The notes beneath the pieces were generated by a model. The model did not search any database, was not told the origin of the DNA, and was given only the letters and a program-made list of their open reading frames with translations. Made by a program: the position numbers and the translations under genes. A stretch of 13,609 bases of DNA. Origin: Solirubrobacteraceae bacterium. Lineage in GTDB: Bacteria; Actinomycetota; Thermoleophilia; Solirubrobacterales; Solirubrobacteraceae. Where the stretch lies: contig JANJUA010000340.1 in NCBI GenBank assembly GCA_024710825.1, forward strand, positions 1-13,609, written 5' to 3'. Below, piece after piece: positions 6,910-12,858 of the stretch; position 1 is the stretch's first letter; each line of letters begins with the position of its first letter.

Positions 6910-6915
6910 AGCCTA
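6910..6915 (-). promoter_or_regulatory. -10-like box for the 293-residue gene
   Basis: TAGGCT on the minus strand, 7 bases before the ATG. This is ideal spacing for a leaderless transcript. It sits in a 57-base divergent intergenic region opposite another -10-like box. Confidence 0.5.
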
Positions 6916-6943
6916 TGGGGCCGGTTCCGTCGGGTGCGCCGCC

Positions 6944-6949
6944 TACCGT
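6944..6949 (+). promoter_or_regulatory. -10-like box for the nuclease-like gene
   Basis: TACCGT on the plus strand, 10 bases before the ATG at 6960. No purine-rich Shine-Dalgarno is well placed before that ATG, consistent with a near-leaderless message. Confidence 0.45.
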
Positions 6950-6959
6950 TGCGGGCGTC

Positions 6960-8261
6960 ATGGAAGCTGCGTCCACCCTGCCCTTCCCTGCCCCCTCGCC
7001 CGTCAAGGTCCTCGGCGAGCGGGTGCTCATCGACGGCCTCGACGTCACGGACGAGACCGCGGTCCGGCTGGTGCGCGAGCACCCGGACGCGACTAAGGCC
7101 GTCGAGGCGATGATCGCGATCGGCGCGCGGGTGCTGGACCGCGAGCACACCGGCGCCGACGTGGAGTACGTCAAGGCGGAGTTCGAGCGCGCGGCGCGCG
7201 AGCTCGAGCGCGAGTTCGTCGACCGCGCGCGGCGCGTGTCCGAGCGCCTCGACCAGAAGGTCGACGAGGCGTTCGGGCCGGAGCACGGCCACGTCACGCG
7301 GGCGCTGGAGCGCCACTTCGGCGACGGCTCCTCCGTGGCCGTGCAACATCGCGTGCAGGCGGTCGTCAACGACGTCGCGGTGAAGATGCGCGAGGACCTG
7401 CGGCGCCAGTTCTCCTCGGACTCGGAGAGCAACCCGCTGGCGGGCTTCCAGCGCGCGTCGCTCGCGGTCATCAAGCAGACGTCCGACCAGCAGGCCGAGC
7501 GGCTCGCGGCGATGACGAGCGAGATGACGGCGCTGAAGGTGGCGCTCGCGGAGCTGCGGACCGAGCGCGAGAAGGCCGACGAGGTCGCCGCGGAGCGCGA
7601 CCGCGGCACCGCGAAGGGGCGCACCTACGAGGAGGCGGTCTTCGAGGCGCTCGACGCGATCGCCGTCGCGCGCGGCGACGACTGCGACGCGGTCGGCGAC
7701 GTCCGCGGCACCGGCGGGCGCAAGGGCGACGTGGTCGTGGCGATCGACGCGTGCGCGGGGCCGGCGCGCGGCCGGGTCGTCTTCGAGGCCAAGGACCGCA
7801 AGCTCTCCAAGAACGAGGCGATAGCCGAGCTCGACGGGGCGCTCGAGACCCGCAACGCCGACTTCGCGGTGCTCGTCGTCCCGAGCGAGGACGAGCTGCC
7901 CGCCCGGACGCATCCCCTGCGCGAGTACAACGGCGACAAGCTGTTCGTCGTCTTCGACCCCGACGACGGCTCGCGGCTCGCTCTCGAGGTCGCCTACGGG
8001 CTGGCGCGGGCGCGCGTGCTGATGGCGCGTGACGAGGCGGGCGGGCTGGACGCCGCCGCGGCTCGCGGCGAGGTCGAGCGAGCCGTGCAGGCGATGGAGG
8101 ACGTGCGCCGCATCAAGTCGCAGCTGACGAACGCCGCGAACGGCATCGAGTCGGCCCGGGCGATCCTCGACACGATGGCCGCGGGCGTGCGCGCCCACCT
8201 GTCGGCGCTGGACGCGCTGCTGGCGCCCGAGACGCCGGAGGCCGGCCCCCCCGGGCTCTAG
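6960..8261 (+). CDS. Coiled-coil protein with PD-(D/E)XK nuclease-like domain (DUF2130-like)
   Basis: A 433-residue soluble protein. Residues about 65-110 and 170-218 are charged heptad-like helices (EFERAARELEREF; ALKVALAELRTEREKADEVAAERDR), predicted coiled coil. Residues about 219-310 look like a PD-(D/E)XK endonuclease fold: an acidic first helix (KGRTYEEAVFEAL, Glu224/225), Asp257 in GRKGDVVVAID, then Glu276-Ala-Lys278 in VVFEAKDRK, and a helix plus strand NADFAVLVV. All three catalytic-type positions are kept, so nuclease activity is plausible. The layout of a coiled coil before KG..EE..V and an ExK strand resembles DUF2130 proteins; RmuC-like or Mrr-like proteins are the alternatives. 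A C-terminal helical region (365-420) follows. The ATG at 6960 is supported by the TACCGT box and by the divergent gene upstream. It ends tail to tail with the DivIVA-like gene, sharing CTAG. The biological role is unknown; DNA processing or defence is inference. Confidence 0.82.
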   Translation: MEAASTLPFPAPSPVKVLGERVLIDGLDVTDETAVRLVREHPDATKAVEAMIAIGARVLDREHTGADVEYVKAEFERAARELEREFVDRARRVSERLDQKVDEAFGPEHGHVTRALERHFGDGSSVAVQHRVQAVVNDVAVKMREDLRRQFSSDSESNPLAGFQRASLAVIKQTSDQQAERLAAMTSEMTALKVALAELRTEREKADEVAAERDRGTAKGRTYEEAVFEALDAIAVARGDDCDAVGDVRGTGGRKGDVVVAIDACAGPARGRVVFEAKDRKLSKNEAIAELDGALETRNADFAVLVVPSEDELPARTHPLREYNGDKLFVVFDPDDGSRLALEVAYGLARARVLMARDEAGGLDAAAARGEVERAVQAMEDVRRIKSQLTNAANGIESARAILDTMAAGVRAHLSALDALLAPETPEAGPPGL

Positions 8262-8722
8262 GCCACCTCGGCGGGCTCGTCCTTGCCCTGCAGGCGCTCG
8301 CGACCGCGCTGCACCGCCGCGATGAACTTCGAGAGGTTGACCTCGAGGGTGTTGAGGATCTCGTCAGCGTAGTCCTCCGCGCCGAGCCGGATCTCGCGCT
8401 CCCGGGCGCGGGCGTCCTCGATGATGTCCTCGGCCGCGCGCTCGGCCGCCTTCGTGACCTCCTCCTCGGAGATCAGGCGGGTCTGGCGCTCGCGCGCCTC
8501 CTTGACGATCCGCTCGGCCTCGCGCTTGGCCTCCGCCAGCATCTCCTGGCGCTCCTTGACGATCCAGCGAGCCTGCTTGATCTCCTCGGGGATGGTCGCG
8601 CGCATCTGGTCGAGGATGTCGTAGATCTCCTCCTTGTCCACGCGAACCTGGTCCGTGAGGGGCACCGGCTTCGCGTTGTGGACAAGATCGTCGAGCTTGT
8701 CGATGAGCACGAGGACGTCCAT
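8258..8722 (-). CDS. DivIVA/SepIVA-like coiled-coil cell-division protein
   Basis: A 154-residue, highly charged, almost wholly helical protein. The N-terminus MDVLVLIDKLDDLVHNAKPV is followed by DKEEIYDILDQMRATIPEEI, then a long coiled coil with ERQEMLAEAKREAERIVKEA and AAERAAEDIIEDARARERE. This matches the DivIVA-like (SepIVA-type) proteins encoded beside coaD and yceD in Actinobacteria, which act at the division septum or in polar envelope growth. It also looks like the b-subunit of ATP synthase, but it has no membrane anchor and no atp neighbours. The ATG is at 8720-8722, preceded by AAGGA at 8727-8731, and lies 7 bases after coaD, so it is the last gene of the recG-rsmD-coaD transcript. 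The expected downstream partner yceD lies 5.5 kb away because four other genes intervene. Confidence 0.82.
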   Translation of the reverse strand: MDVLVLIDKLDDLVHNAKPVPLTDQVRVDKEEIYDILDQMRATIPEEIKQARWIVKERQEMLAEAKREAERIVKEARERQTRLISEEEVTKAAERAAEDIIEDARAREREIRLGAEDYADEILNTLEVNLSKFIAAVQRGRERLQGKDEPAEVA

Positions 8723-8726
8723 GGCT

Positions 8727-8731
8727 TCCTT
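8727..8731 (-). promoter_or_regulatory. Ribosome binding site for the DivIVA-like gene
   Basis: AAGGA on the minus strand, four bases before the ATG at 8722 and overlapping the coaD stop codon TAA (8730-8732). It supports this start and translation from a shared message, unlike the leaderless-looking genes elsewhere in the window. Confidence 0.55.
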
Positions 8732-9224
8732 AGGTTCGTTGGCGGGCGAGCTCTTCCTTCAACCGGCGAGCGACACCGTCGGGCACGAGCCCTTCGATGT
8801 CGCCGCCGAAGGTGGCGAGCTCTTTGACGCCGCTGGAGCTGAGGAAACTGTACTGGGGGCCGGACATCAGGTAGACGGATTCGATGTCCGCCGCCTGCCG
8901 GCGGTTGAGGTTCGCCATCTCCAGCTCGTACTCGAAGTCGGAGATCGCGCGCAGGCCCTTGACGATCGCCTTGGCGCCGACGCGGCGCGCGAAGTCGACG
9001 ATGAGGACGTCGAACGCCTCCGCCCGCACGTTGGGCAGGTGCGTCGTCGCCTCCTCGAGGAACGCGATGCGCTCCTCCGCGTCGAACAGCGGCTGGGTCT
9101 TGCGTACGGACGCGTTGACGACGGCGACGATCACCTCGTCGAACAGCTCCGCCGCCCGCGTGATCACGTCGATGTGCCCGTTGGTGACGGGGTCGTAGCT
9201 TCCCGGACAGACGGCCTTGGTCAT
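8730..9224 (-). CDS. coaD: Phosphopantetheine adenylyltransferase
   Basis: CoaD transfers AMP from ATP to 4'-phosphopantetheine, giving dephospho-CoA, the penultimate step of coenzyme A synthesis, in the cytoplasm. The 164-residue length is normal. The nucleotidyltransferase signature GSYDPVTNGH (8-17, with His17 of the T/HxGH motif) opens the protein. The substrate-binding KGLRAISDFEYELEMANLN (89-107) and the ATP-binding FLSSSGVKELA (127-137) follow. The ATG at 9222-9224 overlaps the rsmD stop as ATGA, showing translational coupling. The DivIVA-like gene starts 7 bases after the stop. This recG-rsmD-coaD-divIVA order is the usual actinobacterial arrangement. Nothing is missing. Confidence 0.98.
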   Translation of the reverse strand: MTKAVCPGSYDPVTNGHIDVITRAAELFDEVIVAVVNASVRKTQPLFDAEERIAFLEEATTHLPNVRAEAFDVLIVDFARRVGAKAIVKGLRAISDFEYELEMANLNRRQAADIESVYLMSGPQYSFLSSSGVKELATFGGDIEGLVPDGVARRLKEELARQRT

Positions 9225-9751
9225 AGCTTGGCGTGGATCCTGATCAGGGTGTCGCCGTATCGGCGCTCGTCTTGGACCGCCAATCCCGTGAGCGCGAGGG
9301 GCGCCCGGCGGTCGCTCTCGCTCACCACCCGCGCGCCCGGCGCGAGCACTGCGGTGAGGTCCAGCTCCGCGGAGAGCCCCGCCGCGTCGCGGTACGGGGG
9401 GTCGAGGAAGGCCAGATCGTATGGACCTCCCGCCGACGATGCATCGCGGAGGAACGCCCGGACGTCGCGAGCGCGCACGTCGACGGTCGCGTCGAGGGCC
9501 GCGACGTTGGCCCGCAGCGCCCGCAGCGCGGGCGCCGCGCGCTCCACGAGCGTCGCGCGCGCGGCCCCGCGCGAGAGGGCTTCGAGGCCCAGCGCGCCCG
9601 ACCCGGCGAACAGGTCGAGGACCGCTTCGCCGTCGAGCGGACCGAGGATCGAGAACACGGCCTCGCGGACGCGGTCGCTCGTCGGACGCGTCGCCGCGCC
9701 CGGCGGCGTCACCAGCCGTCTGCCCCGCCACCGGCCGCCGACGATCCTCAC
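9221..9751 (-). CDS. rsmD: 16S rRNA (guanine966-N2)-methyltransferase RsmD
   Basis: RsmD methylates G966 of 16S rRNA using S-adenosylmethionine during 30S assembly. The 176-residue product, from the GTG at 9749-9751, begins VRIVGGRWRGRRLVTPPG and continues ATRPTSDRVREAVFSIL, both hallmarks of the family. The SAM loop is VLDLFAGSGALGLEALSRGA (44-63). The catalytic motif DPPY is at 117-120, preceded by YDLAFL. The C-terminus YGDTLIRIHAKL is also typical. The GTG overlaps the recG stop by four bases (GTGA), and the gene's own stop overlaps the coaD start by four (ATGA), so all three genes are translationally coupled. Length and motifs are complete. Confidence 0.96.
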   Translation of the reverse strand: MRIVGGRWRGRRLVTPPGAATRPTSDRVREAVFSILGPLDGEAVLDLFAGSGALGLEALSRGAARATLVERAAPALRALRANVAALDATVDVRARDVRAFLRDASSAGGPYDLAFLDPPYRDAAGLSAELDLTAVLAPGARVVSESDRRAPLALTGLAVQDERRYGDTLIRIHAKL

Positions 9752-11832
9752 GCCGGGATCGGGAGCGAGAGCTCGTCGGCGCCGTAGCGCTCGCGCAGCG
9801 CGTCGGCGAGCAGAGCGTGCTCGGGGCGCTCGAGCTCGGGATCTTCGGCCAGCAGCTCCGCGGCACGCTCGCGGGCCCGCTCCAGCAGCGCCTCGTCGTC
9901 GGGGAGCCGGGCGACGGCGAACTCGCCGTAGCCGGACTGGCGGGTGCCGACCAGCTCGCCCTCCCGGCGCAGCTCGAGGTCGATCTCGGCGAGGCGGAAG
10001 CCGTCGGCGTGCTGCGCGAGCGCGCGCAGGCGCTTGGAGTCCTTCGGCCCGAACAGGATGCAGACCGAGGCGAACCCGCCGCGTCCGATGCGCCCGCGAA
10101 GCTGGTGGAGCTGCGAGATTCCGTAGCGCTCGGCGTTCTCGACGAGCATCACCGTCGCGTTGGGGACGTCGATGCCGACCTCGATGACGCTCGTCGCCAC
10201 GAGCACGTCCGCCCCGCCCGCGGCGAACTCCGCCATCGCCGCCTGCTTGTCCTTCGGCCGCATCTGCCCGTGGAGCAGAACGACGCGGAAGTCGCGCAGC
10301 TCCGTGGCGCGCAGCCGCTCGAACTCGGCCGTCGCGGCGCGCGCCTGGAGCGCCTCGGACTCCTCGACCAGCGGGCAGACGACGAACGCCTGTCGGCCGG
10401 CGCCCACCTCCTCGCGGATGCGCTCGTAGGCGCGGGCGCGCTCGGCGTCGGAGGCCGCGACGTGCGTCTCGATCGGCTTGCGCCCACCCGGTAGCTGGTG
10501 GATCGCCGTGTGGTCGAGGTCGCCGAACTCGAGCAGGCGCATGGTCCGCGGGATCGGCGTCGCGGTCATGTGGAGGACGTGCGGGGCGAGCGCGTCCGGC
10601 CCCTTGGCGTCGAGCGCGCTGCGCTGGCGGACGCCGAAGCGGTGCTGCTCGTCGACGACGGCGATCGCGAGGCGGTCGAAGGCGACCGACGGCTCGATCA
10701 GCGCGTGCGTGCCGACGACGAGCGCGAGCTCGCCGGACGCGAGCTTGCCGAGCGCGTCGGCCCGCCGCGACGCCGCGGTCGAGCCGGTCAGCAGCGCGGC
10801 GGGCACCGCCTCGCCTGGCATCAGGGCCTGAAGGGTGGCGAAGTGCTGCTCGGCGAGCGTCTCGGTCGGCGCCATGAGCGCGCCCTGCATGCCGTGCTCG
10901 ACGGCCCGCAGCAGGGCGAACAGCGCGACGACGGTCTTGCCCGAGCCGACCTCGCCCATCAGGAGCCTCTGCATCGGCCGGCCGCGCGCGAGATCCCGCT
11001 CGATCGCCTCCATCGCGACGGTCTGGTCGTCGGTTGGCGAGAACGGCAGCGACCGGGCCAGCCAGCGGGCGGTCAGCTCGCGGGGACCGTCGAGGCGGGG
11101 CGCCGCGATCGCGGCGTGCAGGGCGCGGCGGCGGGCGAAGAGCAGCTGCGTGGCCAGCAGCTCGTCGAAGGCGAGGCGGCGGCGGCCCGGCTCGCCGGCG
11201 CCGAAGTGGACGTCGGCGAGCGCGGCCTGGCGGTCCGGCAGGCGCTCCCGGACGCGCAGCCGCGACGGCAGCGGCTCGACGACGTCGGCGATGGCGTGGC
11301 GATGGGCGCGGACCAGCTCGGCGAGCTGGGTCGAGGTCACCCCTTCGGAAGCCGGGTAGTGGGCGACCCCGTCGACCGCGGCGCCGACGTCGAGCGTCTC
11401 GGAGTGCGAGGTGACCTTGAAGGAGTTGCGGCCGTCGTACTTGCCGTAGAGCGCCAGCCGGGTCCCGGGCCGGTAGCGGCGCTCGAGCCACGGCTGGTTG
11501 AAGAAGACGACCTTCATGACGCCGGTCTGGTCGGCGACCGTCGCCTCGACGAGCGGCTTCATGCCGCGCCGCCGCACGGGCCGCGAGCGGATCGAGCGCA
11601 CCTCGACGAGCACGTTCGCCTGCTCGCCCGGCGCGAGCTCCGCGACCTGGCGTGCCACGCGCCGCTCGCGCGGCAGATGCCAGAGCAGGTCTCCGACGGT
11701 ATTCAGCTTCAGCGCCTCGAGCGCGTCGGCGACCTTCGGGTGCGGAGCCTCGAGCGGCTCGTCGAGCCGCCTGGGCCGCGGTAGGCGCGTCCGCACGGCG
11801 CGGGGGTCGGGGCTGTCGAACGGGCCGGGCAT
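9748..11832 (-). CDS. recG: ATP-dependent DNA helicase RecG
   Basis: RecG is a double-stranded DNA translocase that reverses stalled forks and migrates branched DNA during recombination and repair. The product is 694 residues, slightly above the usual 680-690. The N-terminal wedge/OB region covers about 30-215. The helicase core shows Walker A GEVGSGKTVVA (294-304; many relatives have GDVGSGKT), motif II DEQHRFGVRQR (394-404), MTATPIPRTM (422-431), LHGQMRPKDK (520-529), ATSVIEVGIDVPNA (546-559) and QLHQLRGRIGRG (574-585). The C-terminal GTRQSGYGEF (629-638) is the RecG hook. The ATG at 11830-11832 is chosen because GGAGGG lies just upstream; an in-frame ATG 31 codons earlier would overlap rpmB. 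It is first in the recG-rsmD-coaD-divIVA-like set and lies 47 bases after rpmB. Confidence 0.97.
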   Translation of the reverse strand: MPGPFDSPDPRAVRTRLPRPRRLDEPLEAPHPKVADALEALKLNTVGDLLWHLPRERRVARQVAELAPGEQANVLVEVRSIRSRPVRRRGMKPLVEATVADQTGVMKVVFFNQPWLERRYRPGTRLALYGKYDGRNSFKVTSHSETLDVGAAVDGVAHYPASEGVTSTQLAELVRAHRHAIADVVEPLPSRLRVRERLPDRQAALADVHFGAGEPGRRRLAFDELLATQLLFARRRALHAAIAAPRLDGPRELTARWLARSLPFSPTDDQTVAMEAIERDLARGRPMQRLLMGEVGSGKTVVALFALLRAVEHGMQGALMAPTETLAEQHFATLQALMPGEAVPAALLTGSTAASRRADALGKLASGELALVVGTHALIEPSVAFDRLAIAVVDEQHRFGVRQRSALDAKGPDALAPHVLHMTATPIPRTMRLLEFGDLDHTAIHQLPGGRKPIETHVAASDAERARAYERIREEVGAGRQAFVVCPLVEESEALQARAATAEFERLRATELRDFRVVLLHGQMRPKDKQAAMAEFAAGGADVLVATSVIEVGIDVPNATVMLVENAERYGISQLHQLRGRIGRGGFASVCILFGPKDSKRLRALAQHADGFRLAEIDLELRREGELVGTRQSGYGEFAVARLPDDEALLERARERAAELLAEDPELERPEHALLADALRERYGADELSLPIPA

Positions 11833-11835
11833 CGG

Positions 11836-11841
11836 CCCTCC
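11836..11841 (-). promoter_or_regulatory. Shine-Dalgarno for recG
   Basis: GGAGGG on the minus strand, three bases before the ATG at 11832. It fixes the recG start and shows that this organism also uses ordinary ribosome binding sites. Confidence 0.65.
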
Positions 11842-11850
11842 ATGATGAAC

Positions 11851-11875
11851 GCCGTCCCGGTCGGCCCGGGAGGGC
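11851..11875 (-). terminator. GC-rich hairpin between rpmB and recG
   Basis: GCCGTCCCGG (11851-11860) pairs with CCGGGAGGGC (11866-11875) around a five-base loop: ten positions with a single G-G mismatch. It starts 5 bases after the rpmB stop and no T-run follows. It may act as a weak terminator, attenuator or RNA-stability element that lets rpmB be expressed more strongly than recG. Confidence 0.4.
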
Positions 11876-11879
11876 GGGG

Positions 11880-12071
11880 CTACAGGGCCTTGGTGACCTT
11901 GCCCGCCTTGAGGCAGCGGGTGCATACGTAGGCGCGCTTGGGGGCGCCGGCGACCTGGATGCGGACCTTCTGGAGGTTCGGGTCGAAGCGGCGCTTCGTC
12001 GCGACCATCGAGTGGCTGCGGCTGTTGCCGAACGCCGGGCCCTTGCCGCAGGAGTGACAGACCTTTGCCAT
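11880..12071 (-). CDS. rpmB: 50S ribosomal protein L28
   Basis: L28 is a structural protein of the large ribosomal subunit. The 63-residue product starts [20 protein letters not shown] and continues with [17 protein letters not shown], the family signature. Four cysteines form a zinc-ribbon pair, CHSC near the N-terminus and CTRC near the C-terminus, so this is the zinc-binding (C+) form. The length is normal. The ATG at 12069-12071 is set by the conserved MAKVC and by the TATGCT box ten bases upstream; an in-frame ATG 18 codons earlier lies upstream of that box. recG follows after 47 bases that contain a GC hairpin. In many bacteria a DAK2/YloV-like kinase gene lies between rpmB and recG; it is absent here. 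The kinase gene diverges upstream. Confidence 0.97.
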   Translation of the reverse strand: MAKVCHSCGKGPAFGNSRSHSMVATKRRFDPNLQKVRIQVAGAPKRAYVCTRCLKAGKVTKAL

Positions 12072-12081
12072 GAGGCGGAAG

Positions 12082-12087
12082 AGCATA
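12082..12087 (-). promoter_or_regulatory. -10-like box for rpmB
   Basis: TATGCT on the minus strand, ten bases before the rpmB ATG. It is among the closest matches to TATAAT in the window, as would suit a highly expressed ribosomal protein gene. It may also drive recG and the genes after it. Confidence 0.5.
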
Positions 12088-12096
12088 GCGTCCTCG

Positions 12097-12102
12097 TACG
12101 CT
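12097..12102 (+). promoter_or_regulatory. -10-like box for the kinase gene
   Basis: TACGCT on the plus strand, 21 bases before the kinase ATG at 12124. It lies 10 bases from the opposing rpmB -10-like box, so the two divergent promoters would overlap and could compete. Confidence 0.35.
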
Positions 12103-12123
12103 GGGTAGCCCGGCCCGAACCGC

Positions 12124-12858
12124 ATGTCAGCGTCGTCCCCGCCCGTCCGCCTCCCAGACCGCTACCGCATCGCCCGCAAGATCGCCTCCGGCGGCATGGC
12201 GACCGTGTACGCGGCCGAGGACACGCTCCTCGGCCGACTCGTCGCCGTGAAGGTGCTCGCGACGGCGTTCGCGGCCGACGACGGCGCGCGCGAGCGGTTC
12301 CAGCGCGAGGCCCGCGCGGCGGCCCGCGTCTCCGACCATCCGCACGTCGTGACGATCTACGACATCGGCGAGCACGACGGCACGCCGTTCATCGTCATGG
12401 AGCACTTCCCGGGCGGGACGCTCGCGGATCGCCTACGGGGCGGTGAGCCGATCCCGCGCGCGGTGGCGCTCGCCTGGCTCGCGGACGCGGCGAGCGCCCT
12501 CGACCACGCCCACGCGCACCGCATCGTCCACCGCGACGTGAAGCCGGGGAACCTGCTGCTCGACGAGCGCCGCGCTCTCGCCGTGGGCGACTTCGGCATC
12601 GCGCGCATGGCGAGCGAGGCGACGAGCCTGACGCAGACCGGTCAGGTGCTGGGCACCGCCGCGTATCTCTCGCCGGAGCAGGCGCTCGGCAGGCCGGCGA
12701 CGGCGGCGAGCGACCGCTATGCCCTGACGGTGGTCGCCTATGAGCTGCTGACGGGGCGGCGTCCGTTCGTCGCCGACCACCTGGCGGCGCAGGCGCGGGC
12801 GCACGTCGAGTCGGAGCCGCCGGCGGCGAGACTGGCGAGCAGGTCTTCCAGATTCTGA
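12124..12858 (+). CDS. Serine/threonine protein kinase, truncated in the kinase domain
   Basis: A Hanks-type (PknB-like) Ser/Thr kinase N-terminus of 244 residues. The catalytic core is intact: glycine loop ASGGMATVY (21-29), VAVKVL with Lys43, helix-C Glu62 in [19 protein letters not shown] (136-143, catalytic Asp138), DFG (156-158), activation-loop SPEQA (183-187) and [20 protein letters not shown]. After about residue 235 the kinase-like sequence ends ([13 protein letters not shown], stop). The last helices of the fold and any transmembrane or sensor region normal for actinobacterial receptor kinases are therefore missing. Immediately beyond, another reading frame codes for an unrelated protein fragment, so this looks like a rearrangement or an assembly junction near 12,834. 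The fragment is probably unstable or poorly active, which is inference. The start ATG is reasonable, 52 bases from divergent rpmB. Confidence 0.88.
   Translation: MSASSPPVRLPDRYRIARKIASGGMATVYAAEDTLLGRLVAVKVLATAFAADDGARERFQREARAAARVSDHPHVVTIYDIGEHDGTPFIVMEHFPGGTLADRLRGGEPIPRAVALAWLADAASALDHAHAHRIVHRDVKPGNLLLDERRALAVGDFGIARMASEATSLTQTGQVLGTAAYLSPEQALGRPATAASDRYALTVVAYELLTGRRPFVADHLAAQARAHVESEPPAARLASRSSRF

Noticed and set aside
4203..8261. A 1,352-codon plus-strand reading frame running through the ligase and the 293-residue gene
   Set aside because: Only its last 433 codons (from 6960) look like protein. The rest is Arg/Val/Glu-rich antisense sequence opposite well-supported genes, a common effect of high GC.
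9752..11491. Minus-strand frame extending rsmD upstream through recG
   Set aside because: RsmD begins at the GTG at 9751 with its conserved RIVGG start. The upstream part is an Arg-rich shadow of recG.
10498..11784. Plus-strand frame opposite recG
   Set aside because: RecG helicase motifs on the minus strand are complete. This frame shows no recognisable motifs.
12072..12125. Upstream ATG start for rpmB
   Set aside because: L28 proteins begin at MAKVC, and the extension would overlap the divergent kinase start.
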